From assembly GCA_910584745.1 (NCBI GenBank), contig CAJUDG010000004.1, forward strand, positions 62,001 through 126,000: a stretch of DNA of 64,000 bases. Reading direction: 5' to 3'. Both the position numbers and the translations under genes were made by a program. The number at the start of each line of letters is the position of its first letter. Within the stretch, counting starts at the first letter, position 1. This document shows, piece by piece, positions 1 to 8,605 of this stretch. The DNA is from an uncultured Eubacteriales bacterium. Lineage in GTDB: Bacteria; Bacillota; Clostridia; Oscillospirales; Acutalibacteraceae. Below the pieces are notes generated by a model that made no database searches, was not told where the DNA came from, and saw only the letters and a list, made by a program, of their open reading frames with translations.

Positions 1-243
1 GTGCTGCGCTGGGGGGCGAAGCTCCTGGTGTTCAACGGGGCGGCGGTGGGCGAGGTGCTGCTTGCCACGTATGTGCTGGGCATACCCTGGGAGGATATAC
101 CGTTTTTGCCTATGCCCTGGGGGATGACAGCGCTGCTGGCGCTGGCCAACGTGGTGTTCGTGCTGTATGAGTTCACCCTGGCGGGGCTGATACGGGAGTA
201 TTACCGCAGGATGCACGGGAAGCTGTCGAAATACTTTAAATAG
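1..243 (+). CDS. Membrane protein, C-terminal part (truncated by window edge)
   Basis: The frame is open from the first base, so this is probably the tail of a longer gene. The 80 visible residues carry two hydrophobic stretches (roughly residues 8-28 and 37-62) and end in a basic tail with REYYRRMHGKLSKYF, which would lie in the cytoplasm. I do not recognise the family. A strong intrinsic terminator follows immediately, so this gene closes the transcription unit upstream of the window. Confidence 0.5.
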   Translation: MLRWGAKLLVFNGAAVGEVLLATYVLGIPWEDIPFLPMPWGMTALLALANVVFVLYEFTLAGLIREYYRRMHGKLSKYFK

Positions 244-248
244 AAACG

Positions 249-278
249 GCCTGTGGGGCAAGCCCCACGGGCTTTTTT
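249..278 (+). terminator. Intrinsic terminator after the first gene
   Basis: An 11-bp GC-rich stem (249-259 with 262-272, one G-U pair, centre AA) is followed by a run of six T at 273-278. It separates the truncated membrane gene from the rpiR promoter. Confidence 0.85.
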
Positions 279-309
279 GCGGGCCTGCGCCGCTTATTTT
301 TAATAATAC

Positions 310-338
310 TTGATTTTCCGCAAAAAAAGACGTAAAAT
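310..338 (+). promoter_or_regulatory. Sigma-A-type promoter for the rpiR-led operon
   Basis: TTGATT (310-315) and TAAAAT (333-338) are separated by 17 bp. This puts transcription start near 345, so the nominal TTG at 310 cannot be the translation start of the regulator. Confidence 0.7.
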
Positions 339-375
339 TAAACTAAATATGTTTTTTGAGAGGAACATGAGACCT

Positions 376-1248
376 ATGAACGATCAGCTTTCCGAAAAGA
401 TACAGGAGAGCCGCCGGGGCTTCTCCAAAAGCCAGCGGGCCATCGCCAGGTATTTGCAGGACCACCCCGAGGAGGTGGCCTTTATGACCGCATCGCGGCT
501 GGGGGCCACGGTGGGGGTCAGCGAGTCCACGGTGGTGCGCTTCGCCACGGAGATAGGCTACTCCGGGTATCCTGCCATGCAGCAGGCCGTGCAGGAGATG
601 ATACGCAACAAGATGACCAGCTTCCAGCGGCTGGAGATGACCTCACGGAACATACCCCAGGAGAAGCTTTTGGACGCGGTGCTGGGCCAGGATATCGACA
701 TCCTGCGCAGGACCCGGGAGAGCATAGACCCGGAGGAGTTTTACCGGGCGGTGGACCATCTGGTGGAGGCAAAGAGGGTGTTCGTGCTGGGGGCCGGAAG
801 CTCGCTGGCGCTGGCCACATTTCTTGCCCACTATCTGCAGCTGGTATTTGACAACGTGCAGCTGATAGAGGCCACCAGCGAGGCCCAGATACTCCAGCAG
901 ATGGTGCACGTGAACAGCGAGGACGCCATCATCGCCATCAGCTTCCCCAGGTACTCGAAGAAGGCCGCAAGGGCATTGCAGTACGCCTCAAGCCAGGGCA
1001 TGACCGCCATAGCCATCACCGACAGCAAGGCCTCGCCCCTGGCCCAGAGCGCCTCCCATGTGCTTCTGGCAAGGAGCGATATGGTGTCATTTGTGGACTC
1101 CCTGGTGGGGCCCTTGAGCGTTATAAACGCCCTGATAGTTACCACGGCCATACGCAAGAAGCAGGAGGTCAAAAAGGTGCTGGAGCGCATAGAGCGCATT
1201 TGGGACGAGTACGGAGTATACGAGAAGGTGGAGGAGAGGAACAGCTGA
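376..1248 (+). CDS. MurR/RpiR family transcriptional regulator
   Basis: Family knowledge: these proteins couple an N-terminal helix-turn-helix of the RpiR type to a C-terminal SIS domain that binds phosphosugars, and usually control sugar or amino-sugar use. Visible here: an HTH in the first about 77 residues with the typical SESTVVRFATEIGYSGY recognition region, then a SIS domain (about 120-260) with VFVLGAGSSLALA and ISFPRYSKKAARAL. I start at ATG 376 (290 residues); ATG 367 is also possible, with AGAGG at 358-362 serving either. It is the first gene of a long same-strand run to 8460. No sugar gene is adjacent, so its ligand cannot be inferred. Confidence 0.85.
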   Translation: MNDQLSEKIQESRRGFSKSQRAIARYLQDHPEEVAFMTASRLGATVGVSESTVVRFATEIGYSGYPAMQQAVQEMIRNKMTSFQRLEMTSRNIPQEKLLDAVLGQDIDILRRTRESIDPEEFYRAVDHLVEAKRVFVLGAGSSLALATFLAHYLQLVFDNVQLIEATSEAQILQQMVHVNSEDAIIAISFPRYSKKAARALQYASSQGMTAIAITDSKASPLAQSASHVLLARSDMVSFVDSLVGPLSVINALIVTTAIRKKQEVKKVLERIERIWDEYGVYEKVEERNS

Positions 1249-2465
1249 GAGACGTTATAATAGTTGGGGCCGGGGCCGCGGGGCTTATGGCCGCCGGGAC
1301 GTGCATAGGGCGGGGGCTGGACGTTCTGATGTTCGACAAGAATGAGCAGCCCGGGCGCAAGCTGAGGATAACCGGCAAGGGGCGCTGCAACGTGACGAAC
1401 AACTGCCCGCCGGAGGAGGTCATCGCCGCCGCCAATGGGGGCAGGTTCCTCTACAGCGCCCTTATGGGCTTTTCGCCTGAGGATGCCATGGCCTTTTTTG
1501 AGGGCCTTGGGGTGCCCTTAAAGACCGAGCGGGGGCGAAGGGTCTTCCCCCAGTCGGACAGGGCGGCGGACATTGCCGGGGCCCTTATGCGCTATTCAGG
1601 GGGCGCCGAGCTGCGCCGGGAGACGGTGAAAGAGGTGCTCACGGAGGACGGGCGGGTCACCGGGGTGAAGACCGATAAGGGGTACTATCAGGCGAAGAAT
1701 GTGCTGCTGGCCTGCGGCGGGGCAAGCTATCCCGCCACGGGGTCGGACGGGTCGGGGTATAGGCTCTGTGAAAAGCTTGGGCACAGCATAGTTCCCATAG
1801 GGCCGTCGCTGGTGCCGCTGGTGGAGGCGGGCGGCACGTGCTCGAGGCTTATGGGCCTGTCCCTGCGCAACGTGGGGGTCAGGGTCACGGCGGCGGGTAA
1901 GAAGAAGCCGGTGTATACGGACTTCGGCGAGCTGCTTTTCACCCATTTCGGGCTCTCGGGGCCCACTATACTCAGCGCTTCGGCCCATATGCGGCCCATG
2001 GAACCCGGGGTCTATACGGTGCATATTGACTTGAAGCCCGCCCTCAATGAGGGGCAGCTGGACGCGAGGATATTGCGGGACCTTGAGGAGAATAAGAACA
2101 GGCAGTTTATAAATTCCCTTGACAGGCTGCTGCCCCAGAAGCTGATACCCGTGATAGTGGAGCGCTCGGGGGTGCCCGGGGAGACAAGGTGCAACTCCGT
2201 CACCAGGGAGCAGCGAAGGGGACTATTGTCCGCGCTTAAGGACTTCGCGGTGGAGATAGAGGGCTTTAGGCCCATTGACGAGGCCATAGTCACCGCCGGG
2301 GGCGTGAGCCTTAGGGAGGTGGACCCCAAAACTATGAGCTCGAAGCTCATAGAGGGGCTGTACTTTGCCGGGGAGATGCTGGACGTGGACGCGCCCACAG
2401 GGGGATATAATTTACAGATAGCCTTTGCCACCGGCAGGCTGGCGGGGCTGAGCATGGGAGGATAA
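1245..2465 (+). CDS. BaiN/HI0933-family NAD(P)/FAD-dependent oxidoreductase
   Basis: A 406-residue flavoprotein of the YhiN/BaiN family. The N-terminal dinucleotide-binding motif GAGAAGLMAAG is at about residues 8-18, followed by the family signature KLRITGKGRCNVTNN near residue 50 and the C-terminal GGVSLREVD and GEMLDVDAPTGGYNLQ motifs. Family members include a bile-acid oxidoreductase in gut clostridia, but most have unknown substrates, so I do not infer bile-acid activity. There is no ATG or GTG before the first conserved residue. The best start is CTG 1245, 4-5 nt after a strong GGAGGAGAGG, overlapping the rpiR stop in a CTGA arrangement; TTG 1200 is the alternative. Confidence 0.85.
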   Translation: MRDVIIVGAGAAGLMAAGTCIGRGLDVLMFDKNEQPGRKLRITGKGRCNVTNNCPPEEVIAAANGGRFLYSALMGFSPEDAMAFFEGLGVPLKTERGRRVFPQSDRAADIAGALMRYSGGAELRRETVKEVLTEDGRVTGVKTDKGYYQAKNVLLACGGASYPATGSDGSGYRLCEKLGHSIVPIGPSLVPLVEAGGTCSRLMGLSLRNVGVRVTAAGKKKPVYTDFGELLFTHFGLSGPTILSASAHMRPMEPGVYTVHIDLKPALNEGQLDARILRDLEENKNRQFINSLDRLLPQKLIPVIVERSGVPGETRCNSVTREQRRGLLSALKDFAVEIEGFRPIDEAIVTAGGVSLREVDPKTMSSKLIEGLYFAGEMLDVDAPTGGYNLQIAFATGRLAGLSMGG

Positions 2466-2467
2466 AA

Positions 2468-2872
2468 ATGAGCGAAAAGCTGCTTTATAGGGAGGACGTG
2501 CTGCGCATTGCCCGGGGAATAGACTTTATCGGGCCGGACTGCTGGCTGACCTCGGGGGCGGCGCTGGTGCTGTTCGGGGTAAGGGAGAGCACCCACGACG
2601 TGGACCTGATATGCACAGGGGAGCTTGCGGACCGGCTTGAAGCAGAGGGCTATCCCTTCCGGAGGGATGGGCTGGATAATACAAGGATATTCGCCGTAAA
2701 CGAGCATGTTGAGGTGCTGGAGGACTGGGAGACCGAGGAAGTGGTGGAAATTGAGGGCCTGCCTGCGGCGAGCCTTATGAGTATAAGGAAGCAGAAGGCG
2801 GCCCTGGGCCGGGAGAAGGATCTGCGGGATATCGGGCTGATAGACGCGTTTTTGCAGAGGGAGGGCCGCTGA
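2468..2872 (+). CDS. Nucleotidyltransferase-fold protein (DUF6036-like)
   Basis: A 134-residue protein with the compact nucleotidyltransferase core: SGAALVLFG at residues 29-37 and a D-x-D pair (Asp44, Asp46) in STHDVDLI, the pattern that binds metal and NTP. The remainder predicts alternating strands and helices, ending in a helical segment rich in Lys and Arg. Similar short proteins are often antitoxin-like or orphan nucleotidyltransferases; no partner toxin is visible next to it. It has a good Shine-Dalgarno (GGGAGG) and sits 2 bp after the flavoprotein stop, so it is co-transcribed. Substrate unknown. Confidence 0.65.
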   Translation: MSEKLLYREDVLRIARGIDFIGPDCWLTSGAALVLFGVRESTHDVDLICTGELADRLEAEGYPFRRDGLDNTRIFAVNEHVEVLEDWETEEVVEIEGLPAASLMSIRKQKAALGREKDLRDIGLIDAFLQREGR

Positions 2873-2875
2873 TAT

Positions 2876-3514
2876 ATGGCACAGCCGATGATGCACCTGC
2901 TGATCGCGGATAATATCTATAGGGAGAGACCCGGCGATTTTTCTTCATACGGCAGTTTCCTGCTGGGAAGCATCGCGCCGGACGCGGTCCACATGAGGGC
3001 GGACTGGACAAAAGAGATGAAGCGCATATCTCACTATAGGTTCACAAATGAAAGCCCCATAAGCCATTTTGACGGCTTTTTTGACGAATACCATACGCCG
3101 GAAAACAGAGATTTTGTGATCGGCTATCTTGTCCACCTGCTGTCCGACATGATATGGTATCATTCTGTAAGGGTACCGTTCAAGAAGAGCTTTTCGCAGG
3201 TGCCGGACTCTGGTATGCTCATGAACGAGGTCTATTACGCGGACTGCGAGCAGATACAGGAGCGGTTGTTTTGGGACGGGAACGCGCCGCGCATAATAGA
3301 CGGTATAAGGGAAGGCAAGGCGTACTCGCTGGAGGGGATGATCGACGCAGGGAGCGTCTTGGCCTGGAGGGATAAGCTTATCCGCCAGTACAGCAGCAGA
3401 AGGGATATTGTTCCCGATACAAAATATATATCCGAACGGCAGGTGCGCGATTATATGACCGGCTGCACGGAAGAATGTATCAGGTATTTATGGAGAGAAG
3501 GAGCAAGGACATGA
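2876..3514 (+). CDS. Zinc-dependent phospholipase C-like protein
   Basis: This 212-residue protein resembles the zinc-dependent phospholipase C/S1-P1 nuclease fold (PF00882-type). It opens with a conserved His at residue 7 (MMHLLIADNI), followed by GSFLLGSIAPDAVH and then SHYRF and HLLSDMIWYHS, which supply the scattered His and Asp ligands expected for a multi-zinc site. There is no signal peptide, so it is probably cytoplasmic, unlike the secreted toxins of the family. Its stop overlaps the next gene by ATGA. Substrate unknown; metal ligands inferred from spacing only. Confidence 0.65.
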   Translation: MAQPMMHLLIADNIYRERPGDFSSYGSFLLGSIAPDAVHMRADWTKEMKRISHYRFTNESPISHFDGFFDEYHTPENRDFVIGYLVHLLSDMIWYHSVRVPFKKSFSQVPDSGMLMNEVYYADCEQIQERLFWDGNAPRIIDGIREGKAYSLEGMIDAGSVLAWRDKLIRQYSSRRDIVPDTKYISERQVRDYMTGCTEECIRYLWREGART

Positions 3515-4071
3515 TAAAGCTTGAAACGCCCCGGCTAGTCATCCGCGACTATACGCCCGCCGACGAGGAAGAATATTATCAGCTGAAATCCGACGAGGGG
3601 GCCATGCTGAAGTATCAGAGCGACATCATGGTACACAGCCGGGAGGAGTCCGATAGGGAGTTCGCCGGGGGGCTCTCGGACGCGGTGAAGCCGGACCGGC
3701 AGTTTTACTTTTTCCGGGTGGAGCTTAGGGAGAGCGGCAGGCAGGTGGGCTCCGTGGGGTACACCGTCACGGACCGCACCCCGGTGGGCAAGCTGGTCCA
3801 CGCCGGGTATTTCTACTTTCCCGAGTTCTGGGGGAAGGGGTACGGCACCGAGGCCTTTAGGGAGGTGCTGCGCTTTGCCTTTACGGAGGACGGCGTGTAC
3901 AGGGTCACCACCGGGTGTCTGGCTGAGAATAGGGGCTCGGAGCGGATAATGCAGAAATGCGGGCTCATAAAGGAGGCCGAGCACGTGGACTGGCAGTGGC
4001 ACGAGGGACGGATGAAGACGAGGCTTGAGTATAGGCTGCTGAAGTCCGAGTATGATAAGATGAACGGATAA
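3511..4071 (+). CDS. GNAT family N-acetyltransferase (RimJ/RimL type)
   Basis: A 186-residue acetyltransferase starting LETPRLVIRDYTPADEEEYY, the usual N-terminus of the ribosomal-protein acetyltransferase subgroup. The acetyl-CoA motif is visible as FPEFWGKGYGTEA, followed by ENRGSERIMQKCGL, the motif B region. Members modify N-termini, amino groups of small molecules or antibiotics; the substrate is not predictable here. I chose ATG 3511 because it follows GAAGGAGC and overlaps the preceding stop by 4 bp, suggesting translational coupling. Confidence 0.8.
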   Translation: MIKLETPRLVIRDYTPADEEEYYQLKSDEGAMLKYQSDIMVHSREESDREFAGGLSDAVKPDRQFYFFRVELRESGRQVGSVGYTVTDRTPVGKLVHAGYFYFPEFWGKGYGTEAFREVLRFAFTEDGVYRVTTGCLAENRGSERIMQKCGLIKEAEHVDWQWHEGRMKTRLEYRLLKSEYDKMNG

Positions 4072-4090
4072 ACAGAGCGGGAGGATGAGT

Positions 4091-4771
4091 ATGTTTGCAA
4101 TAGCCATAGACGGCCCGGCGGGGGCCGGGAAGTCCAGCGTGGCGAAGGCCGCGGCGAAGGAGCTGGGCTTCACCTATGTGGACACCGGGGCCATATACAG
4201 GGCCATAGCGCTGTACATGCTGGAAAATGGCGTGGACATTGAGGACCCGGCGGCGGTGACAAAGGCCCTGCCGGGGGTGGAGGTCTCGCTGGAATACGGC
4301 GAGGCCGGCCAGCGTACCCTTTTGGGGGGGCGGGACGTGTCGGAGGAGATACGCACCCAGGAGGTGTCCATGGCGACCTCCAAGTGGGTGGCCCATATCC
4401 CGGAGGTCCGGGAGTTCCTGGTGGAGGTCCAGAGGGGGCTCGCCAGGAGGAGCAATGTGGTGATGGACGGCAGGGACATCGGCACGGTGATACTGCCGGG
4501 GGCCCAGCTAAAGGTGTTTCTGACGGCCTCGGCGGAGGAGCGGGCCAGGCGGCGCACTCTACAGCTTGAGGAGGCCGGGGAGCCCGCGGATTTCCGTGAG
4601 GTGCTTAAAGAAGTGGTCCAGCGGGATAAGCAGGACGCGGCCCAGCTGGACCTGCTGCCCGAGGACGGCGTGGTGCTTGACAGCACAGGGCTGGACTTTG
4701 GGCAGGTGGTGGAGAAGCTTGTGGCCATGGCCAGGGAGCGCATGGAGAATGAAGGGGAGGGGAACGGATAA
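4091..4771 (+). CDS. cmk: Cytidylate kinase
   Basis: Cmk phosphorylates CMP and dCMP with ATP in pyrimidine nucleotide salvage and supply. The 226-residue product has the P-loop GPAGAGKSS at residues 8-16, YVDTGAIYRAIAL immediately after, and the NMP-binding VVMDGRDIGTVILP with KVFLTASAEERARRR downstream, all diagnostic for Cmk. ATG 4091 is preferred over ATG 4085 because GCGGGAGG abuts the latter with no spacing. It is followed directly by plsC and, two genes later, ispH-rpsA; the cmk-plsC-ispH-S1 order is typical of clostridia. Confidence 0.95.
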   Translation: MFAIAIDGPAGAGKSSVAKAAAKELGFTYVDTGAIYRAIALYMLENGVDIEDPAAVTKALPGVEVSLEYGEAGQRTLLGGRDVSEEIRTQEVSMATSKWVAHIPEVREFLVEVQRGLARRSNVVMDGRDIGTVILPGAQLKVFLTASAEERARRRTLQLEEAGEPADFREVLKEVVQRDKQDAAQLDLLPEDGVVLDSTGLDFGQVVEKLVAMARERMENEGEGNG

Positions 4772-5449
4772 ATGGCGAAGAAGCGCGGGGCGAGACGGAA
4801 GGATTGGCTTTACCTTATAGGGCAGTCCCTGCTGTGCCTGTTTTACTATCCGGTGTTCAGGATAAGCGTCCGGGGCAGGGAGAATATACCGAAAGACGGG
4901 CCGGTGCTGCTTTGCAGCAACCATATGGCAAAGCGGGACCCGGTGATGCTGGGGGTGGCCCAGTGGCGGCAGGTGCTCTATATGGCCAAGGAGGAGCTTT
5001 TCCGGGGGAAATTTCTTGGGGGGCTTTTGAGGCTGTTGGGGGCCTTCCCGGTGATAAGGGGCAGCGGCGGCACGGACGCCCTTGAGAACGCGTATAAGCT
5101 CCTGGACGAGAACGGCATGGTGGGCATATTCATCGAGGGCACCCGCTCCAAGGACGGCCTGCTGCAAAGGCCCAAGACCGGGGCGGCGCTGCTTGCCTAC
5201 CGCACAAAGGCCCCGGTGGTGCCGGTGTGCATCACCACGGGGGACGGCGGGCTGCCCAAGAAGTTCAAGCGGCATATCATAAATATCGGCAAGCCCATAC
5301 CGGCGGAAGCCCTCAATATCAAGGACAACTCAAGCCTTGAGCTGCGCCGGGCCAGCAGGACCATAATGAAGGAGATAGCGGCCCTGAGGGAGGAGACCCT
5401 GAAGGAGCTGGGGCTGCCGTCCCAGGTGCAGGCGGCGGTGGAGAAGTGA
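4772..5449 (+). CDS. plsC: 1-acyl-sn-glycerol-3-phosphate acyltransferase
   Basis: PlsC adds the second acyl chain to lysophosphatidic acid in membrane phospholipid synthesis. The 225-residue protein has the catalytic HX4D motif (His51, Asp56 in SNHMAKRDPVML), the downstream EGTRS substrate-binding motif near residue 120, and a hydrophobic N-terminal stretch (about 12-30) that would seat it in the membrane. Its start codon abuts the cmk stop, and its own stop overlaps the next GTG by 4 bp, so all three genes are translationally linked. Confidence 0.93.
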   Translation: MAKKRGARRKDWLYLIGQSLLCLFYYPVFRISVRGRENIPKDGPVLLCSNHMAKRDPVMLGVAQWRQVLYMAKEELFRGKFLGGLLRLLGAFPVIRGSGGTDALENAYKLLDENGMVGIFIEGTRSKDGLLQRPKTGAALLAYRTKAPVVPVCITTGDGGLPKKFKRHIINIGKPIPAEALNIKDNSSLELRRASRTIMKEIAALREETLKELGLPSQVQAAVEK

Positions 5450-6441
5450 CGCGGACGGTCTGCCCGCCGGGGCTGGGGCCCGGGGCGGTAATCGGGCTGT
5501 TCACATCCTCATACCCGCTGGCGGCGGAGGCCCCTGAGGCGGCGGAGCTTGCCAAGGAGAATCTTGAGGCCATGGGCTATAGGGTGAAGCCGGGGGCCCT
5601 GATGGGCAGGCGGGACTTCTACCGCTCCGGCTCCATACAGGAGCGCGCTAGGGAGTTCAACGCCCTGCTGGCCGACGATTCGGTGGACTGCCTTATGGCA
5701 ACGGTGGGCGGGATGGTCTCGAACGCCATACTGCCGTATATCGACTATGAGCAGATAAGGAAGAAGCCCAAGGCCATAATCGGCCATTCGGATGTGACGG
5801 CGCTGCTTTTGGGCATTTACGCCGTGACCGGGGTGGTCACCTATTACGGGCCCAACTTTGTGACCACCTTCGGGCAGTACCCGCCGTTTTTGGAGGATAC
5901 GGCCCGGTGCATGAGGGATGTTTTGGAGAGCGGCGCGCTCCCCTATACATACAGGATGCCAAAGGTCTACTCGGATGAGCTGACGGACTGGGGCAAGGGT
6001 CCCACCCATAAGGAGCCGAAGCCCAACGGGTGGATGACCGTCAGCGGCGGCAGGGCCCGGGGGCGGCTCATAGGCGGGAATTTGAACACGCTGACCGGCA
6101 TATGGGGCAGCGGGTATATGCCGGAGATACACGGCGGGGACATACTGTTCCTTGAGGACACGGAGAAGTTTGCCGCCCACGCGGAGAGGTACTTTTCCTG
6201 GCTGAAGCTCTGCGGGGTGTTCGATAGGATAGGCGGGCTGATCCTCGGCAAGCACAGGCAGTTTGATGATCAGGATACCGGCAGGGCCCCACAGGATATC
6301 CTGCTGGAGGTATTGGGCCGGCCGGCGTTTCCGATACTTGCCGGGTTTGACTGCGGGCATACGGTGCCCATGCTCACGCTGCCCATAGGAATGACTGTGG
6401 AGCTGGACGCGGACGCAAAGACAGTTACGCTGCTGGAATGA
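5446..6441 (+). CDS. S66 family LD-carboxypeptidase / MccF-like peptidase
   Basis: A 331-residue serine peptidase of the S66 family, which contains LD-carboxypeptidase A (murein recycling) and the microcin C immunity peptidase MccF. The nucleophile is Ser115 in IIGHSDVTALL; the later GGDILFLEDTE and DCGHTVPMLTLPIG supply the Glu and His of the Ser-Glu-His triad. It lacks a signal peptide, which fits a cytoplasmic role in muropeptide recycling or peptide detoxification. Start is GTG 5446, overlapping the plsC stop (GTGA). I cannot tell LdcA from MccF function by eye. Confidence 0.88.
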   Translation: MTRTVCPPGLGPGAVIGLFTSSYPLAAEAPEAAELAKENLEAMGYRVKPGALMGRRDFYRSGSIQERAREFNALLADDSVDCLMATVGGMVSNAILPYIDYEQIRKKPKAIIGHSDVTALLLGIYAVTGVVTYYGPNFVTTFGQYPPFLEDTARCMRDVLESGALPYTYRMPKVYSDELTDWGKGPTHKEPKPNGWMTVSGGRARGRLIGGNLNTLTGIWGSGYMPEIHGGDILFLEDTEKFAAHAERYFSWLKLCGVFDRIGGLILGKHRQFDDQDTGRAPQDILLEVLGRPAFPILAGFDCGHTVPMLTLPIGMTVELDADAKTVTLLE

Positions 6442-6450
6442 GGTGATGTT

Positions 6451-8460
6451 ATGAGCGTAGAGGTGGCAAAGAGCGCGGGGTTCTGCTTCGGGGCCAGGCG
6501 CGCGGTGGATATGGTGTATGAGCTGCTGCACAGGGGGGAGAAGGCCGCCACGCTGGGGGCGCTGCTGCATAACCCCCAGCTGGTGGAGGAGCTTGAATCG
6601 AAGGGCGTAAGGGTCGTGGACTCTCCGAAGGACACGCCCGAGGGCCATGTGCTGGTGCTGCGCTCCCACGGGGTGACCCTGGAGGTGGAGCGGGAAATAG
6701 AGCGGCTGGGGCTGCGGTTTGCGGACGCTACCTGCCCCTTCGTTAAAAAAATCCACCACTTAGCCGGGTGTTCCTCACGGGAAAACAGGACGTTTATTTT
6801 GTTCGGAGACCCGGACCATCCCGAGGTGAAGGGAACGGTCAGCCACTGCGAGGGCCCATATTTTGTGTGTAGGGACCATACTGAACTCCAAAATCTGCTA
6901 AGGGACCATGCAGAGCTCACAAAGGCCCCCATAGCCGCGGCGGCCCAGACCACCTTCCATATGGGGGAATGGGAAAAATGTTTGGAAACTCTTAAAAAGG
7001 TATGTACAAACGCCGCAGTTTTTGATACAATATGTAATGCAACAGCGAAACGGCAGAAAGAGGCGCTGGACCTTGCCAAAAGGTGCGACGTGATGGTGGT
7101 CGTCGGCGGCAGGGACAGCTCGAATACGGCCAAGCTTGGCGATATATGCGCCAGGCAGTGTAGAACGTATCTCATTGAGAAGGCGAGCGAACTGCCCACC
7201 TTTCCCGCCGGCCTGAGCGTTGGCATAACCGCTGGGGCCTCGACCCCGGCAAGCATAATAAAGGAGGTACTAGTTACCATGGCTGAAGTCAACAGTACGG
7301 AACAGAATTTTGAGGAGATGCTTGAGGAGTCTCTCAAGAGCATGAATACAGATGAAAAGGTACATGGCGTAGTAGTCGGCATCTCCCCCACCGAGGTCTA
7401 TGTGGACGTGGGCCGCAAGCAGGCGGGCTTTATCCCCGCGGCAGAGCTCTCTAACGACCCGGCCGCCAAGCCCGAGGACATCGTGAAGATGGGCGACGAG
7501 ATGGAGCTGCTCATCATGAAGACCAACGACCAGGAGGGCACCATCATGCTCTCCAAGCGCCGTGTGGACGCAATGAAGGGCTGGGACGTTATCCAGGCCG
7601 CCCAGGAGAACAGCGAGATCCTGGACGGCAAGGTCATAGAGGTGGTAAAGGGCGGCGTTATCGTCCTTTGGAACGGTATGCGCGTGTTCGTGCCCGCCTC
7701 TCAGGCCACCGTAAGCCGCGGCGAGGACCTGAACGCCCTGCAGGGCCAGGACGTGAGGTTCCGCGTTATAGAGGTGGACCGCAAGCGCCGCCGGGCCGTG
7801 GGCTCTATCCGCAGCGTCCTTCGTGAGGAGCGCAAGGCCGCCCAGGCTAAGTTCTGGGAGCAGGTGGAGGAGGGCCAGGAGTTCACCGGCAAGGTGAAGT
7901 CTCTGACAAACTTCGGCGCCTTTGTGGACCTGGGCGGAGTGGACGGTATGATCCATATCTCCGAGCTCAGCTGGAACCGCGTGAAGCACCCCAGCGAGGT
8001 GGTGAACGAGGGCGACACCGTGAACGTATATGTAAAGGGCCTTGACCGGGAGAACGGCAAGATATCCCTGGGCTATAGGCGTCAGGAGGACAACCCCTGG
8101 GTGAAGCTGGAGCGTGACTTCCCCGCGGGCACCGTCTGCGAGGCCAAGGTGGTGGGCATGACCGACTTCGGCGCCTTCGCCAGCGTCATACCCGGCATAG
8201 ACGGCCTTATCCATATCTCCCAGATAGCCGACCACCGTATCGACAGGCCCCAGGACGTGCTGAAGGTGGGCGACGTTGTGAAGGTGAAGATAACCGATGT
8301 GGACCTGGAGCGCCACAGGGTGTCCCTCTCCATCCGCGCGGTGCTGGAGGAGGAGCAGGCGGCCGCTGACGCGGCGGCCGAGGAGGCTCCCGAGGGCGAG
8401 GTCGTGTACAGCACCGAGGATGCGCCCGCTGGGGACGAGGAAGCTCCCACTGAGGAGTAA
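6451..8460 (+). CDS. ispH-rpsA: IspH-ribosomal protein S1 fusion
   Basis: Residues 1 to about 275 are 4-hydroxy-3-methylbut-2-enyl diphosphate reductase, the last step of the MEP isoprenoid pathway. The three iron-sulfur cysteines are Cys12 (GFCFG), Cys95 (ATCPFV) and Cys195 (TICNAT). From residue 277 on there are four S1 RNA-binding repeats (about 303-375, 388-455, 470-545, 558-630) and an acidic tail, matching the clostridial ribosomal S1-like protein. The fusion is known in Clostridia. Unusually, a textbook Shine-Dalgarno (AAGGAGGT, 7261-7268) and ATG 7279 sit in frame exactly at the domain boundary, so a free S1 protein may also be made. Confidence 0.93.
   Translation: MSVEVAKSAGFCFGARRAVDMVYELLHRGEKAATLGALLHNPQLVEELESKGVRVVDSPKDTPEGHVLVLRSHGVTLEVEREIERLGLRFADATCPFVKKIHHLAGCSSRENRTFILFGDPDHPEVKGTVSHCEGPYFVCRDHTELQNLLRDHAELTKAPIAAAAQTTFHMGEWEKCLETLKKVCTNAAVFDTICNATAKRQKEALDLAKRCDVMVVVGGRDSSNTAKLGDICARQCRTYLIEKASELPTFPAGLSVGITAGASTPASIIKEVLVTMAEVNSTEQNFEEMLEESLKSMNTDEKVHGVVVGISPTEVYVDVGRKQAGFIPAAELSNDPAAKPEDIVKMGDEMELLIMKTNDQEGTIMLSKRRVDAMKGWDVIQAAQENSEILDGKVIEVVKGGVIVLWNGMRVFVPASQATVSRGEDLNALQGQDVRFRVIEVDRKRRRAVGSIRSVLREERKAAQAKFWEQVEEGQEFTGKVKSLTNFGAFVDLGGVDGMIHISELSWNRVKHPSEVVNEGDTVNVYVKGLDRENGKISLGYRRQEDNPWVKLERDFPAGTVCEAKVVGMTDFGAFASVIPGIDGLIHISQIADHRIDRPQDVLKVGDVVKVKITDVDLERHRVSLSIRAVLEEEQAAADAAAEEAPEGEVVYSTEDAPAGDEEAPTEE
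7261..7281 (+). promoter_or_regulatory. Internal ribosome binding site and in-frame ATG inside ispH-rpsA
   Basis: AAGGAGGT at 7261-7268 lies 10 nt before ATG 7279 (residue 277, MAEVNSTEQ). Both fall at the linker between the IspH and S1 parts. The site is as strong as any genuine gene start in this window. Confidence 0.6.
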
Positions 8461-8476
8461 TCAAGCGCATGATCAT

Positions 8477-8504
8477 AACAGGGTAGTCGAGACTGCCCTG
8501 TTTT
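8477..8504 (+). terminator. Intrinsic terminator after ispH-rpsA
   Basis: A near-perfect 11-12 bp stem (8477-8488 with 8491-8502, one T-G pair) runs into TTTT at 8501-8504. It closes the operon that starts at 376. Confidence 0.8.
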
Positions 8505-8605
8505 GTGCGTAATACAGGGTTTCATCCTTGTGAATATAAAGTTTAAGGCCCGGCCCGGAAATTTGGTCATTTTATGGGGGCTTGGGCTATTGGAGGAAAA
8601 TAAAC

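Noticed and set aside
310..375. TTG start for the RpiR regulator
   Set aside because: The codon lies inside the -35 element of a good promoter, so it would not be in the mRNA.
1245..2465. Bile-acid 12-dehydro pathway gene
   Set aside because: BaiN-type similarity alone is not specific and no other bai gene is present.
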